Counted from the stretch's first letter, positions 42,775 through 51,858 are shown. The stretch: 64,000 nucleotides of DNA from Draconibacterium orientale (GCF_000626635.1 NZ_CP007451.1:372001-436000); one strand, 5' to 3'. A program made the numbers and translations. The notes: generated by a model not told the origin, from the sequence alone.

Positions 42775-44190
42775 CTATTCCTCGTCTTTTGTATAACCCA
42801 GAATTTTAAACATTTCCTCTGCCGACTGCTCGTTTCTATACACATAATCGAAGAAATTTCCTTTCTCGTCGCGATCGATAATCACGTGTTTTGGTGCCGG
42901 AATCAAACAGTGCTTAATTCCACCATAACCACTAATGGCATCCTGGTAGGCACCGGTGTGGAAAAATCCAAGATAAAGCGGCTCTTTATCATCGTCGGAA
43001 TAAGCAGGCAGCAAAACCTCCTGGTTAAAGTCTTCCGAGTTATAATAATCCGAATGGTCGCAACTGATACCTCCAATATTGGCACGTTTGTATTCGTTGT
43101 TCCATTTGTTAATCGGCAGCAAAATAAATTTTTCGAAAATCGACCACGAATCGGGGATGGTGTTCATTAAACTGTTGTTTATAATGTACCAGCTTTCGGT
43201 GTCGTTTTGCTGTTTTTGCTCGAGCACCTCGAAAATGATCGCACCGCTTTCGCCCACCGTATATTTTCCAAATTCGGTGTAAATATCCGGGTCAGGCAGG
43301 TTTTCAGCCGAGCAGGCTGTTTTTATGTTCGAAACAATTTCTTTTATCATGTACTCGTAATCGTACTCAAAACCCAGGTGGTTACGAATTGGAAAACCTC
43401 CACCAAGGTTAAACGAATCGAGTGTGTCGCATTGCTTTTTCAGCTCCACATAAAGTTTCATTGCTTTTTGAAACTCGCCCCAGAAATACAGACTGTCTTT
43501 AATTCCCGAATCAACAAAAAAGTGAAGCATCTTTAATTCGATGTTTTTCTTTCCTTTAATCTGATTCTGGAAAAACTCCGGGATATTGGTGTGCCTGATT
43601 CCCAAACGCGAGGTGTAATAGGCCGACTGCGATTCTTCGTTAATCGCCATACGAATACCCACTTTTACCTTTTCGCCATTGGCCAGTTTTTCAATCCGTT
43701 GCAGCTCGTTAATACTATCTAAAACAATAATATTATTCTTAAACCCAAGCCGTTGCAGCTCAATAATTTTCGACAGGTATTCCTGCGTTTTATAGCCGTT
43801 GTGAATAATCTTCCGATTCTTATCAATTTTCTTATCCTTAAACAGATGCAGAATCAGATCAATGTCGTACGACGACGAAGTTTCGAGGTTTACATTATGT
43901 TTTAACGCCTCGTTAACCACATGCGAAAAGTGGTTACACTTGGTACAATAACAATAATAATACTTGCCGTTATAATTGTTCTTTTTAATGGCCTTATTAA
44001 ACAGGTTACGCGATTTTTTTATTTGTTCCCCAATTTTTGGCAGATATATAAACCGAAACGGGGTGCCATATTTTTTAATCAGATATTTTAAAGAGATTCC
44101 GTGAAAGGTTAATGAATCGCCTCTTAAATCAAAGCCTTCCTGCGGAAAGTAGTAGCTTTGCTCAATCAAATCAAAATAAGTATTCTTCAT
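42775..44190 (-). CDS. speA: Arginine decarboxylase-like PLP decarboxylase (fold III)
   Basis: 471 residues. PLP Lys in YYCYCTKCNHFSHVV, phosphate-binding LGGGFPIRN, and the cross-subunit Cys/Asp in GISCDHSDYY. This is the short Bacteroidota form of biosynthetic arginine decarboxylase, shorter than the roughly 630-residue E. coli SpeA. It would make agmatine as the first step towards putrescine. It is divergent from the carboxynorspermidine synthase gene, which puts a polyamine route on both sides of one 450-bp control region. Substrate (arginine versus another basic amino acid) is inferred from family. Confidence 0.82.
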   Translation of the reverse strand: MKNTYFDLIEQSYYFPQEGFDLRGDSLTFHGISLKYLIKKYGTPFRFIYLPKIGEQIKKSRNLFNKAIKKNNYNGKYYYCYCTKCNHFSHVVNEALKHNVNLETSSSYDIDLILHLFKDKKIDKNRKIIHNGYKTQEYLSKIIELQRLGFKNNIIVLDSINELQRIEKLANGEKVKVGIRMAINEESQSAYYTSRLGIRHTNIPEFFQNQIKGKKNIELKMLHFFVDSGIKDSLYFWGEFQKAMKLYVELKKQCDTLDSFNLGGGFPIRNHLGFEYDYEYMIKEIVSNIKTACSAENLPDPDIYTEFGKYTVGESGAIIFEVLEQKQQNDTESWYIINNSLMNTIPDSWSIFEKFILLPINKWNNEYKRANIGGISCDHSDYYNSEDFNQEVLLPAYSDDDKEPLYLGFFHTGAYQDAISGYGGIKHCLIPAPKHVIIDRDEKGNFFDYVYRNEQSAEEMFKILGYTKDEE

Positions 44191-44640
44191 CTACGTAGCC
44201 ATAAAAAATTATCAGTGTTTTTGCTCAAGTTTCAAACCGCAAATAAAATTAATTTTTTCCGATAATTCCTGTACTGAAAGTAAAAACGGAGCAAAAGCTT
44301 AATTTTTTTCCATTTCAGCAAAAAACTGCTCAAAATGCGGTCTTTATTTTCCTCTAATCACCCAAAGTTAATTAATAACCATTGTAGGGCAAAATCATCC
44401 TGCCAGAGAACTTCGTATATTCACAATGTAAGCTGCAATGTTCGCATTACATTCCGGATTTCCTGTTTCGCATTCGTTAAAAACGAATATTCTTTCAGAT
44501 AAAAAATCTTTAATTTTGAAATTTTCACTCATCAAAAAAAATGCTTAATTTGTCTCTTAATTGAATACACTTCATACGAAATTACAATATTCGTGTGAAT
44601 CTTTTCTATGTTATTGAATTTAAAATGATTAAACAAGAAA
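44191..44640. other. Divergent control region of the polyamine genes
   Basis: 450 bp without a gene. Contains an inverted repeat ATTCGTT-AAA-AACGAAT (44472-44488), a possible operator. I see no clear riboswitch or -33/-7 pair. Confidence 0.35.
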
Positions 44641-45834
44641 ATGAGTAAAGTTTTAATAATTGGTGCAGGTGGTGTTGGTCGTGTGGTTGCCAGCAAGTGT
44701 GCAGATAATCCGGAAGTTTTTTCAGAAATTCTGTTAGCCAGTCGTACCGTTTCCAAGTGCGATGTAATTGCAAAAGAAGTTGGTAAAGGCCGAATTAAAA
44801 CGGCTTCGTTGAATGCCGATAATGTTGCCGACACTGTTGCGCTGATCAAAGAATTTCAACCCGAGTTGGTTATTAATGTGGCACTTCCCTACCAGGATCT
44901 TCCGATTATGGATGCCTGCCTCGAAACCGGCGTAAACTATTTGGACACTGCCAATTACGAGCCAAAAGACGAAGCTAAATTCGAATACAGCTGGCAGTGG
45001 GCTTACCACGACCGGTTTAAAGAAAAAGGTATTATGGCGGTGCTGGGTTGCGGATTCGACCCCGGGGTAACCAGTATTTACACGGCGTACGCAGCCAAAC
45101 ATCATTTTGATGAAATGCACTACCTTGATATTGTAGATTGCAACGGCGGCGAGCACGGGAAAGCATTTGCCACCAATTTCAATCCGGAAATTAACATTCG
45201 TGAAATCACTCAAAACGGACGTTATTGGGAAAATGGCCAGTGGGTGGAAACCAAACCTTTTGAAATTAAACAGGCATTGAATTACCCAAATATCGGAGCC
45301 AGAGACTCATACGTTCTTTATCATGAAGAGCTGGAGTCGCTGACCAAAAACTTCCCCAGTTTAAAGCGGGCTCGTTTCTGGATGACTTTCGGCCAGGAAT
45401 ACCTGACTCACCTTCGTGTGATCCAGAACATTGGAATGAGCCGCATCGATCCGGTTAAATATAAAGGAATTGACATTATTCCATTGGAGTTCCTGAAAGA
45501 GGTGCTTCCAAACCCGGGAGACCTGGGCGACAACTACACTGGCGAAACATCAATCGGATGCCGCATAAAAGGTGTAAAAGACGGCGAAGAAAAAACCTAC
45601 TACGTTTGGAACAACTGCAGCCACCAAAAAGCATTTGAAGAAACCGGAACACAAGGTGTTTCTTACACCACCGGCGTTCCTGCAATGCTGGGCGCCATGA
45701 TGGTGCTTACCGGAAAATGGCAGGGCAAAGGCGTATTTAACGTTGAGGAATTCGATCCGGATCCGTTTATGGAAAAAATCGGCGAGCACGGTTTGCCGTG
45801 GAACGAAGAGATTAATGGCGATCTGGAAGTGTAA
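44641..45834 (+). CDS. Carboxynorspermidine (carboxyspermidine) synthase
   Basis: 397 residues, saccharopine dehydrogenase superfamily. Rossmann motif VLIIGAGGVGRVVASKCADN, then GCGFDPGVTSIYTAYA and DIVDCNGGEHGKAFATNFNP, which are typical of the carboxynorspermidine synthase branch. It condenses aspartate semialdehyde with putrescine or 1,3-diaminopropane, using NADPH, to carboxyspermidine or carboxynorspermidine. The gene 70 bp downstream encodes the matching decarboxylase, which settles the assignment against the lysine-cluster paralogues. Confidence 0.93.
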   Translation: MSKVLIIGAGGVGRVVASKCADNPEVFSEILLASRTVSKCDVIAKEVGKGRIKTASLNADNVADTVALIKEFQPELVINVALPYQDLPIMDACLETGVNYLDTANYEPKDEAKFEYSWQWAYHDRFKEKGIMAVLGCGFDPGVTSIYTAYAAKHHFDEMHYLDIVDCNGGEHGKAFATNFNPEINIREITQNGRYWENGQWVETKPFEIKQALNYPNIGARDSYVLYHEELESLTKNFPSLKRARFWMTFGQEYLTHLRVIQNIGMSRIDPVKYKGIDIIPLEFLKEVLPNPGDLGDNYTGETSIGCRIKGVKDGEEKTYYVWNNCSHQKAFEETGTQGVSYTTGVPAMLGAMMVLTGKWQGKGVFNVEEFDPDPFMEKIGEHGLPWNEEINGDLEV

Positions 45835-45845
45835 CAAGCCAGGCG

Positions 45846-45879
45846 CAGAGGGCAAATAGCACAGTGCTTTTGCCCTCTG
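45846..45879 (+). repeat. Hairpin between carboxynorspermidine synthase and nspC
   Basis: CAGAGGGCAAA (45846-45856) and TTTGCCCTCTG (45869-45879), a perfect 11-bp stem with a 12-nt loop that holds a smaller palindrome. Could attenuate or stabilise the mRNA between the two genes. Confidence 0.55.
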
Positions 45880-45904
45880 TTCTTTGCGCTAAGCCCTTTT
45901 CAAA

Positions 45905-47041
45905 ATGAATTATAAAGAAATACCATCTCCGGCTTTTGTGCTCGATGAAAAACTGCTTCGTAAAAATCTGGAGCTAATCAACAACGTTCAGCAAGAAGCC
46001 GGCATTGAAATCATCCTGGCCTTTAAAGGATTTGCCATGTGGAGCGCCTTCCCCATTGTTCGCGAGTATTTAAAAGGCGCAACAGCCAGCTCTTTGTATG
46101 AGGCGCGTTTGTGTTTCGAGGAAATGAAAACCCGCGCACATTTGTATTCGCCGGTTTACCTCGATCATGAATTTGATGAACTGATGAGCTACAGCAGCCA
46201 CATTGTTTTTAATTCGGTTAAACAGTTTGAAAAATATTCCCAACGCACGAAAACTGCCGGTCATAAAATTTCATGCGGAATACGGGTAAACCCTGAATAT
46301 TCTGACGTGGGCACCGATCTTTACAATCCAAGTGCACCGGGCTCGCGTTTGGGCGTTGGCAGCGATGAAATGCCCGATGAATTGCCTGAAGGTATTGAAG
46401 GCATCCATTTTCATGTGTTATGCGAATCGGATTCATTCAGTCTGGAAAAAGTCCTCAAGATCCTCGAAAACAAATACAGTAAATACCTGCATCGGGCAAA
46501 ATGGGTGAATATGGGCGGTGGCCACCTGATGACAAGGGAAGGCTATAACCATCAACACCTCATCAAACTACTAAAGGATTTCCGGAAAAAATACGACGTA
46601 AAAGTAATTTTGGAACCCGGCAGTGCCATTGCCTGGGAAACCGGCGTTTTGGTTTCAACTGTTCAGGATATTGTGGAGCACAAAGGCGTAAAAACAGCCA
46701 TTTTGGATGTTTCGTTTACCGCCCACATGCCCGACACACTTGAAATGCCGTATCGCCCAAAAATTATTGGAGCACAAGATCCATCAGAAGAAAGCCGATA
46801 CCTGTATCGTTTGGGAGGCGGTAGTTGTCTGGCCGGCGATTTTATGGAAGCCTACGATTTTGGACGTGAATTGCAAATTGGCGAACAAATCATTTTCCTC
46901 GATATGATCCACTACACCATGGTAAAAACCACCATGTTTAACGGTGTAAATCATCCGGCAATTGCCATCTGGACAAAAGATGAACAACTAAACATCGTCC
47001 GGAAATTCAGGTACGAAGATTTTAAAAACCGTTTGTCGTAA
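45905..47041 (+). CDS. nspC: Carboxynorspermidine decarboxylase
   Basis: 378 residues, fold III PLP decarboxylase. PLP Lys in ILAFKGFAMWSAFP, family strands CGIRVNPEYSDVGTDLYNP and PGSRLGVG, and the GGGSCLAGDFM stretch near the C-terminus. Releases CO2 from carboxy(nor)spermidine to give spermidine or norspermidine. Together with the upstream synthase and the divergent arginine decarboxylase it forms the alternative polyamine route common in Bacteroidota, replacing S-adenosylmethionine-dependent spermidine synthase. Confidence 0.95.
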   Translation: MNYKEIPSPAFVLDEKLLRKNLELINNVQQEAGIEIILAFKGFAMWSAFPIVREYLKGATASSLYEARLCFEEMKTRAHLYSPVYLDHEFDELMSYSSHIVFNSVKQFEKYSQRTKTAGHKISCGIRVNPEYSDVGTDLYNPSAPGSRLGVGSDEMPDELPEGIEGIHFHVLCESDSFSLEKVLKILENKYSKYLHRAKWVNMGGGHLMTREGYNHQHLIKLLKDFRKKYDVKVILEPGSAIAWETGVLVSTVQDIVEHKGVKTAILDVSFTAHMPDTLEMPYRPKIIGAQDPSEESRYLYRLGGGSCLAGDFMEAYDFGRELQIGEQIIFLDMIHYTMVKTTMFNGVNHPAIAIWTKDEQLNIVRKFRYEDFKNRLS

Positions 47042-47087
47042 ACGAACTTCTTTGGGTTAAAAATCCATTCGTTTAACAAGGAGAATA

Positions 47088-47158
47088 AAAACACAAAGTC
47101 GCGAAGCCACAGAGTTTTGTCTCATATTGAAACTCATCACACTTTGCGACTTTGTTTT
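47088..47158 (+). terminator. Terminator after nspC
   Basis: ACAAAGTCGCGAAG on the left pairs with CTTTGCGACTTTGT on the right with one mismatch, then TTT; the loop of about 35 nt is long. Built from the GCAAAG-type repeat words also seen at 13740-13830. Confidence 0.5.
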
Positions 47159-47286
47159 CATCGATGTATTTTTTTTGATACATAATAAAACAACTTGCTA
47201 CATTAAATAAACCAACGTATGAAACGAACATGAATTTTCTTCATTCTAAATTCAAAAACAAGAATGATTAAAATTTATGTGAGTTC

Positions 47287-47317
47287 CTGAATGTCTTCAA
47301 ATTTTTTGAACATTCAG
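47287..47317 (+). promoter_or_regulatory. Hairpin in the leader of the GH29 gene
   Basis: CTGAATG + TTCAAA - TTT - TTTGAA + CATTCAG, a 13-bp stem with a 2-nt bulge, ending 21 nt before the ATG at 47339. It may be an operator or a leader hairpin. Confidence 0.45.
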
Positions 47318-47338
47318 AAATCAAAAAATTTTAAACAG

Positions 47339-49129
47339 ATGAAAAACCTGATTGTCTTTGCCTGCCTGCTTTGCAGTATAACTTCATTTGCCCAGAAAAA
47401 TACCAACGAACGCGCCCAATGGTTCACCGATTCACGCTTCGGAATGTTTATTCACTGGGGCGTTTACAGCGCTGCCGAAGGCTACTGGAAAGGCGAAAAG
47501 CTGCGTCACGACAACGACTATGCTGAATGGATTTTATACCGAAACCGTATTGATCGCGACGAATATGTTACGCTGCTTGACCTTTTTCAGTGGGACGAGA
47601 TTGATCCGGAAGAGTGGGTAATTCTGGCGAAAAAGTCAGGAATGAAATATATAACCATAACCGCCAAACACCATGATGGATTTGGTTTGTGGGACAGCAA
47701 AGTGAGTGATTACGATCTGGGCGATTATACCAACCCAAAACGCGATATTATTGCCGAAATGGCCGAGGCCTGTAAAAAACACGGCATCAAACTCTGCCTT
47801 TACTATTCGCACTGGGTGGATTGGGAACACCCGCTGGGCTGGGATCATAGCCGCGAAATTTACAAATTATCAGCCAGCGATTACGACCGCTACTGGCAGC
47901 AGAAAGTGATACCACAAATCACCGAACTGTTAACCAATTACGGAGAGATTTCGATGCTTTGGTTCGATATGTGGATTCATCACTCGGAAAGTATCGTTAG
48001 CAAAGAACAATTACTTCAGCTAAAATCACTGATACGCGACTTGCAGCCCAACTGCCTGGTAAATTCGCGTTTGGGCTTGTCGATTGACGAAGACCCCGAC
48101 ATTGATTACAAAACATTGGGCGACAACCAGCTTGGCGACAAAAAAGAAGATTTCCCATGGCAATCGCCGGCAACGGTTGCTCATTCGTGGGGCTTTCATT
48201 CGTCCGATTCGCAATGGAAATCAACAACAACTTTATTGAAATCCTTAATCGGAAACGTTAGTCTGAACGGTAATTTTATGCTGAACATCGGGCCGCGTGC
48301 CAATGGTGATGTTCCTTATGAAATTTCGCAGCGCATGCTTGAAATGGGCAAATGGCTACAGGTGAATGGAGAATCGATTTATGGCGCAGAGGCTTTCGAC
48401 CTGAACAAAGACCTGCACGACTGGGGAAAAATTACCTGCAAGCAAGACGAAAGCAGCTTTAAATTGTTCCTGCATATTTATAACTGGCCACTGAACAAAC
48501 AGCTGAATCTTACAGGAATTTCAGCTACTCCCCAAAAAGTATACCTGTTGGCGGATAAGCAAAAATCACCTCTCTCGTTTTCGCACTCCGGCGCATTTAC
48601 TGAAGTTGCTTTACCTGCTGACCAACCCGATCCGTATGTTTCAGTAGTTATTGTGGAATACCCATCGAAACCGGAGATTACAGATGGGCTTGTAGCCAAA
48701 ACAAGCGATGATGGCTATTCGCTGCTTCCCGGAAATCAAAATCCACAGCCTCAACCAATTAAAATAACACCGCCGGCAAAATACGGAACGATTCCGGCTT
48801 TTGTAGCTGCAGATGGCGTTACCGATTTTAGCTGGAAAATATACGTTGACCAACCGGGCACAAAAAGAGTGGATGTGTCGTATAGTTTTCAGGGCAACAG
48901 AAACAACAGCCAGATTGTTTTAAAAGCTTCCGGGCAATCCTTGTATCATTCGGTGCACCCCACCGGACAAACCGTTGGCGAACCTAACCAGGACTGGCAT
49001 ATCGATAATTTTGAATCGAACGAAATAGGTACAATCGATTTTCCCCAACCCGGTTTTTACACCATTGAGCTCAGCATTCAGCCAACTGAGGCAGACCCGA
49101 TCAAGTTTCAGTGGTTGTGGATTAACTAA
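47339..49129 (+). CDS. GH29 alpha-L-fucosidase, secreted
   Basis: 596 residues from the ATG at 47339, which opens directly into a signal peptide ending in ITSFAQ; the in-frame ATG at 47291 lies inside the leader hairpin and is not favoured. GH29 motifs are present: ARWFTDSRFGMFIHWG-like opening (here AQWFTDSRFGMFIHWGVYSA), TAKHHDGFGLWDS, and the nucleophile Asp in ISMLWFDMW. A C-terminal beta-sandwich follows from about residue 350. It would cut terminal fucose in the periplasm. No other glycan gene adjoins it. Confidence 0.92.
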   Translation: MKNLIVFACLLCSITSFAQKNTNERAQWFTDSRFGMFIHWGVYSAAEGYWKGEKLRHDNDYAEWILYRNRIDRDEYVTLLDLFQWDEIDPEEWVILAKKSGMKYITITAKHHDGFGLWDSKVSDYDLGDYTNPKRDIIAEMAEACKKHGIKLCLYYSHWVDWEHPLGWDHSREIYKLSASDYDRYWQQKVIPQITELLTNYGEISMLWFDMWIHHSESIVSKEQLLQLKSLIRDLQPNCLVNSRLGLSIDEDPDIDYKTLGDNQLGDKKEDFPWQSPATVAHSWGFHSSDSQWKSTTTLLKSLIGNVSLNGNFMLNIGPRANGDVPYEISQRMLEMGKWLQVNGESIYGAEAFDLNKDLHDWGKITCKQDESSFKLFLHIYNWPLNKQLNLTGISATPQKVYLLADKQKSPLSFSHSGAFTEVALPADQPDPYVSVVIVEYPSKPEITDGLVAKTSDDGYSLLPGNQNPQPQPIKITPPAKYGTIPAFVAADGVTDFSWKIYVDQPGTKRVDVSYSFQGNRNNSQIVLKASGQSLYHSVHPTGQTVGEPNQDWHIDNFESNEIGTIDFPQPGFYTIELSIQPTEADPIKFQWLWIN

Positions 49130-49453
49130 ACCACTTTGCACTGGTTTAAGATTGAATGAAATTCAAAGAAGAATAATTGACAAAGCAGACATGAGTATTG
49201 AGTATTGAGTAATGAGTAGAGAGAAAAAGCAAAATCAGTCTCAATACTCAAATCTACTTCCTTTTATAATGGGAATTTATAGAAACTAAAGTAGCTGCAA
49301 TAAAATTGCAGAGCCTGCCCCGAAACTATTTCGGGGGTTTTAACCATTAACTAGAAAACAAAACCGATTCGCGCATAAAAGACTAAACGACCTTATTAAC
49401 AATTGTTAATAACTGCGGTTAATTCACGGTGGATATAAACGACTGAAAACCAC
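49130..49453. repeat. Repeat-rich spacer after the GH29 gene
   Basis: About 49192-49252 holds GAGTATT/AATACTC repeat words in both orientations. CTGCAAT-AAA-ATTGCAG lies at 49295-49311. CCCCGAAA-CTA-TTTCGGGG at 49318-49336 followed by GTTTT could end the GH29 transcript. Confidence 0.5.
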
Positions 49454-49483
49454 TTGCATTTTTCATTTTTCGCTGTATATTTG
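49454..49483 (+). promoter_or_regulatory. Bacteroidota-type promoter of the candidate RNA
   Basis: TTG (49454-49456), a 19-bp gap and TATATTTG (49476-49483), a full match to -33 TTG / -7 TAnnTTTG. Predicted start near 49490. Confidence 0.7.
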
Positions 49484-49489
49484 ATCTAT

Positions 49490-50012
49490 CAGGTGAGCGA
49501 TAAAAGGCTGCTTGAAAATTGTGGAAACGGGAAAAGTTTCTTAGTCGGAACCGGAACCATTTCATCCCACCTCTCGGGGCGGCACAATGAAAAAGCTGAA
49601 GTTTGAACGCGATATTCTGGAGTATCAAAGTTCAGGCAATCATCTGAAAGAAGTTCCAGAAGTTCTTTCAAGATTGGGTCATCAGGCAGGAAGTAAAAAG
49701 ATCAAGGTCTTAACTGCGAAACTGCACAACGAAAACGAGGCAACTCAAACCCGTTGATTGGAAAGGAAACATCCTTAGGGAGAAACCGAATACACTGAAA
49801 GACACTTCGTTCAGGAAGGTAAGCGCGATTACCGAAAGAACAACCGGAAGGCTGAGCCGTAGAAAGCAAAGCCGGAACGTTAAGGCAAAAGCCGATTCGA
49901 AAGAAAAAGCCAACGCCGGTCGCAATAACCGTAACCTGGCACCAATAGTAACTTCGGTTACTTGAGAGTGAATGGGAGCTATTTGTAACAAAATAGTTCC
50001 CATTTGTGTTTT
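49490..50012 (+). ncRNA. Candidate structured non-coding RNA, about 520 nt
   Basis: A free-standing unit with its own promoter and terminator but no protein I can support. Many local stems are visible: GAAAC/GUUUC (GAAACGGGAAAAGUUUC), UUGAAC/GUUCAG enclosing GAUA/UAUC, UGAAAGAA/UUCUUUCA, AAGGA-AACA-UCCUU, CUGAA/UUCAG, and AGUAAC-UUCG-GUUACU at 49947-49962. It lacks the RNase P, tmRNA, 6S and SRP hallmarks I know, so the family is unknown. Two open frames overlap it: 56 codons from ATG 49587 to TGA 49757, and a frame without ATG that is open for about 80 codons up to the TGA at 49963. These may be by-products of purine-rich RNA, or the RNA may also encode a peptide. Confidence 0.6.
49971..50012 (+). 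terminator. Terminator of the candidate RNA
   Basis: AATGGGAGCTATTT (49971-49984), loop of 6, AAATAGTTCCCATT (49991-50004) with one G-T pair, then TGTGTTTT. Confidence 0.75.
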
Positions 50013-50037
50013 ATAGCAATGGGATAAACCGATCACA

Positions 50038-50067
50038 TTGAAACACATGAAATTCTTATTACTTTTA
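50038..50067 (+). promoter_or_regulatory. Promoter of kdsA
   Basis: TTG (50038-50040), exactly 19 bp, TACTTTTA (50060-50067; one mismatch to TAnnTTTG). Start expected about 10 nt before the ATG at 50085. Confidence 0.55.
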
Positions 50068-50084
50068 GCGCAAAAAGTAATACC

Positions 50085-50906
50085 ATGATTCCACAACTAG
50101 ATAAACTTAAAAATACCGATAGCGGAAACTTCTTCTTAATGGCCGGCCCATGTGCCATTGAAGGCGAAAAAATGGCGATGGAAATTGCCGAAAAAGTAGT
50201 TGCCATAACCGAGAAATTAAAGATCCCATACATTTTTAAAGGTTCGTACCGAAAAGCCAACCGTTCGCGTCTGGATTCGTTTGCAGGAATTGGCGACGAA
50301 AAAGCGCTGAAGATTCTGCAGAAAGTACGCGAAACTTTCAACATTCCGGTGGTTACCGATATCCACACGGCCGATGAAGCCGCAATGGCTGCCCAGTATG
50401 TTGATGTGCTGCAGATACCGGCATTTTTGTGCCGCCAAACCGATATTTTGGTGGCTGCAGCACAAACCGGCAAGTTGGTAAATATTAAAAAGGGACAGTT
50501 TCTTTCGGCAGATGCCATGCAGTTTGCGGTGAACAAAGTGCGCGAAAGTGGCAACAACAATATCGCGCTAACCGAACGCGGAACAACATTTGGCTACCAG
50601 GATTTGGTGGTGGATTACCGTGGTATTCCTGTTATGAAAGCAATGAATGTACCGGTTGTTCTCGACATTACCCACTCGCTGCAACAACCCAACCAGGCCA
50701 GCGGAGTAACCGGTGGAAAACCCGAATTGATTGAAACTGTTGCCCGTGCCGGAATTGCCGTTGGTGCCGATGGAATTTTTATTGAAACACACCCAAACCC
50801 TGCCGAAGCAAAATCGGACGGTGCAAATATGTTGCGACTCGATTTGCTCGAAACCTTGCTAACCAAACTGGTTTTACTCAAACAAACCGTTAATCAACTG
50901 GGATAA
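50085..50906 (+). CDS. kdsA: 3-deoxy-D-manno-octulosonate 8-phosphate synthase
   Basis: 273 residues. Family motifs: MAGPCAIEGEKMAMEIAE, KGSYRKANRSRLDSFAGIG (phosphoenolpyruvate binding), PVVTDIHT, IPAFLCRQTDILVAAA and GADGIFIETHPNP. It condenses arabinose 5-phosphate and phosphoenolpyruvate to Kdo-8-phosphate for lipopolysaccharide. Length is normal. Its stop codon directly adjoins the ATG of the DinB-like gene, so the two are probably co-transcribed from the promoter at 50038-50067. Confidence 0.97.
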   Translation: MIPQLDKLKNTDSGNFFLMAGPCAIEGEKMAMEIAEKVVAITEKLKIPYIFKGSYRKANRSRLDSFAGIGDEKALKILQKVRETFNIPVVTDIHTADEAAMAAQYVDVLQIPAFLCRQTDILVAAAQTGKLVNIKKGQFLSADAMQFAVNKVRESGNNNIALTERGTTFGYQDLVVDYRGIPVMKAMNVPVVLDITHSLQQPNQASGVTGGKPELIETVARAGIAVGADGIFIETHPNPAEAKSDGANMLRLDLLETLLTKLVLLKQTVNQLG

Positions 50907-51380
50907 ATGGCATTTGAAACAATTGCAAAGGAATTGAACGAGCTGGTAACAAGCTGGGCAAATAAGCTGGAAAGTTTGCCTCCGGAAACCATTGCCAACC
51001 AAAGAAACAGCCAGGATCGTTCGATCCGGCAAATTGTTGGCCACATGGTTGATTCGGCCTCGAATAATACCCACCGCGTTGTTCATCTGCAGTACCGCGA
51101 ATCGCCGGTTGAATTTCCGAATTATGCCACCTATGGCAACAACGACAATTGGATAGCCATTCAGAATTACCAGGAAGAAGACTGGAAATTGCTGGTAAAT
51201 TATTGGAAATTTGCCCATCTGCATTTTAGTCACGTTATCCGAAATGTAAATGCGGAGAAACTCGATCAGCAGTGGAGCGCAGATACCAACCAGTTTGTTT
51301 CGTTAAAAGATATGGTTGAGGATTTCCCACGCCATTTTAAACTGCACATCAACGAAATTGAAGAACTATTAAACCAATAA
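50907..51380 (+). CDS. DinB-superfamily protein
   Basis: 157 residues, four-helix bundle of the DinB/YfiT type. His residues at the expected metal-site positions: GHMVDSASNN near residue 48 and the HFKLHINEIEELL pair near the C-terminus. Members bind a divalent metal and are thought to be thiol-dependent transferases; the substrate is unknown. It begins on the base after the kdsA stop codon, so translational coupling is likely, although no functional tie to Kdo synthesis is evident. Confidence 0.8.
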   Translation: MAFETIAKELNELVTSWANKLESLPPETIANQRNSQDRSIRQIVGHMVDSASNNTHRVVHLQYRESPVEFPNYATYGNNDNWIAIQNYQEEDWKLLVNYWKFAHLHFSHVIRNVNAEKLDQQWSADTNQFVSLKDMVEDFPRHFKLHINEIEELLNQ

Positions 51381-51384
51381 TAAG

Positions 51385-51795
51385 ATGCAAAAAAGACGAT
51401 CGTTTTTAAAGAAAGCCATTGCGGGAGTTACTTTATCGGCCCTGCTTCCTTTTACAAAAAGCGCCACTGCCGGCGAGGTAAAACTTAAAGATGCACTGGT
51501 ACACCATGTGTTTTTCTGGTTAAAAGAACCGGCAAACGAAGCACACAAAAAACAACTGGTTGAGGCTTTGAACAAACTCACCAAAGTAAAAACCATAAAA
51601 CTTAGCCACATTGGTTTTCCGGCATCAACTGAAGACCGCGATGTTGTTGACCATTCGTATTCGGTGTCGTATATGGCCCTATTCGATAGCCAGGCCGACC
51701 AGGATTCGTACCAGGTTGATCCAATTCATCTGAAGTTTGTGGAGGAAAACCAGCACCTTTGGAATAAGGTTGTGGTTTACGATTCGATCGATTAG
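51385..51795 (+). CDS. Exported Dabb-domain protein
   Basis: 136 residues. The N-terminus (KRRSFLKKAIAGVTLSALLP) is a Tat-type signal. The rest is a Dabb alpha/beta-barrel domain: LVHHVFFWLKEP at the start of the domain and YSVSYMALFDSQADQDSYQVDPIH. Dabb proteins are small dimeric ferredoxin-like folds with varied or unknown roles. It starts 4 bp after the DinB-like gene and is probably the third gene of the kdsA operon. Confidence 0.85.
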   Translation: MQKRRSFLKKAIAGVTLSALLPFTKSATAGEVKLKDALVHHVFFWLKEPANEAHKKQLVEALNKLTKVKTIKLSHIGFPASTEDRDVVDHSYSVSYMALFDSQADQDSYQVDPIHLKFVEENQHLWNKVVVYDSID

Positions 51796-51858
51796 TGATA
51801 ACATCCGAAAATACCTAACCCCCAATAACGGAAAGCTTGCTGTAAGCTACAAAGTAAG

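Noticed and set aside
49490-50012. RNase P RNA or tmRNA
   Set aside because: The conserved GAGGAAAGUCCGGGC-type and tRNA-like ends of those RNAs are not present.
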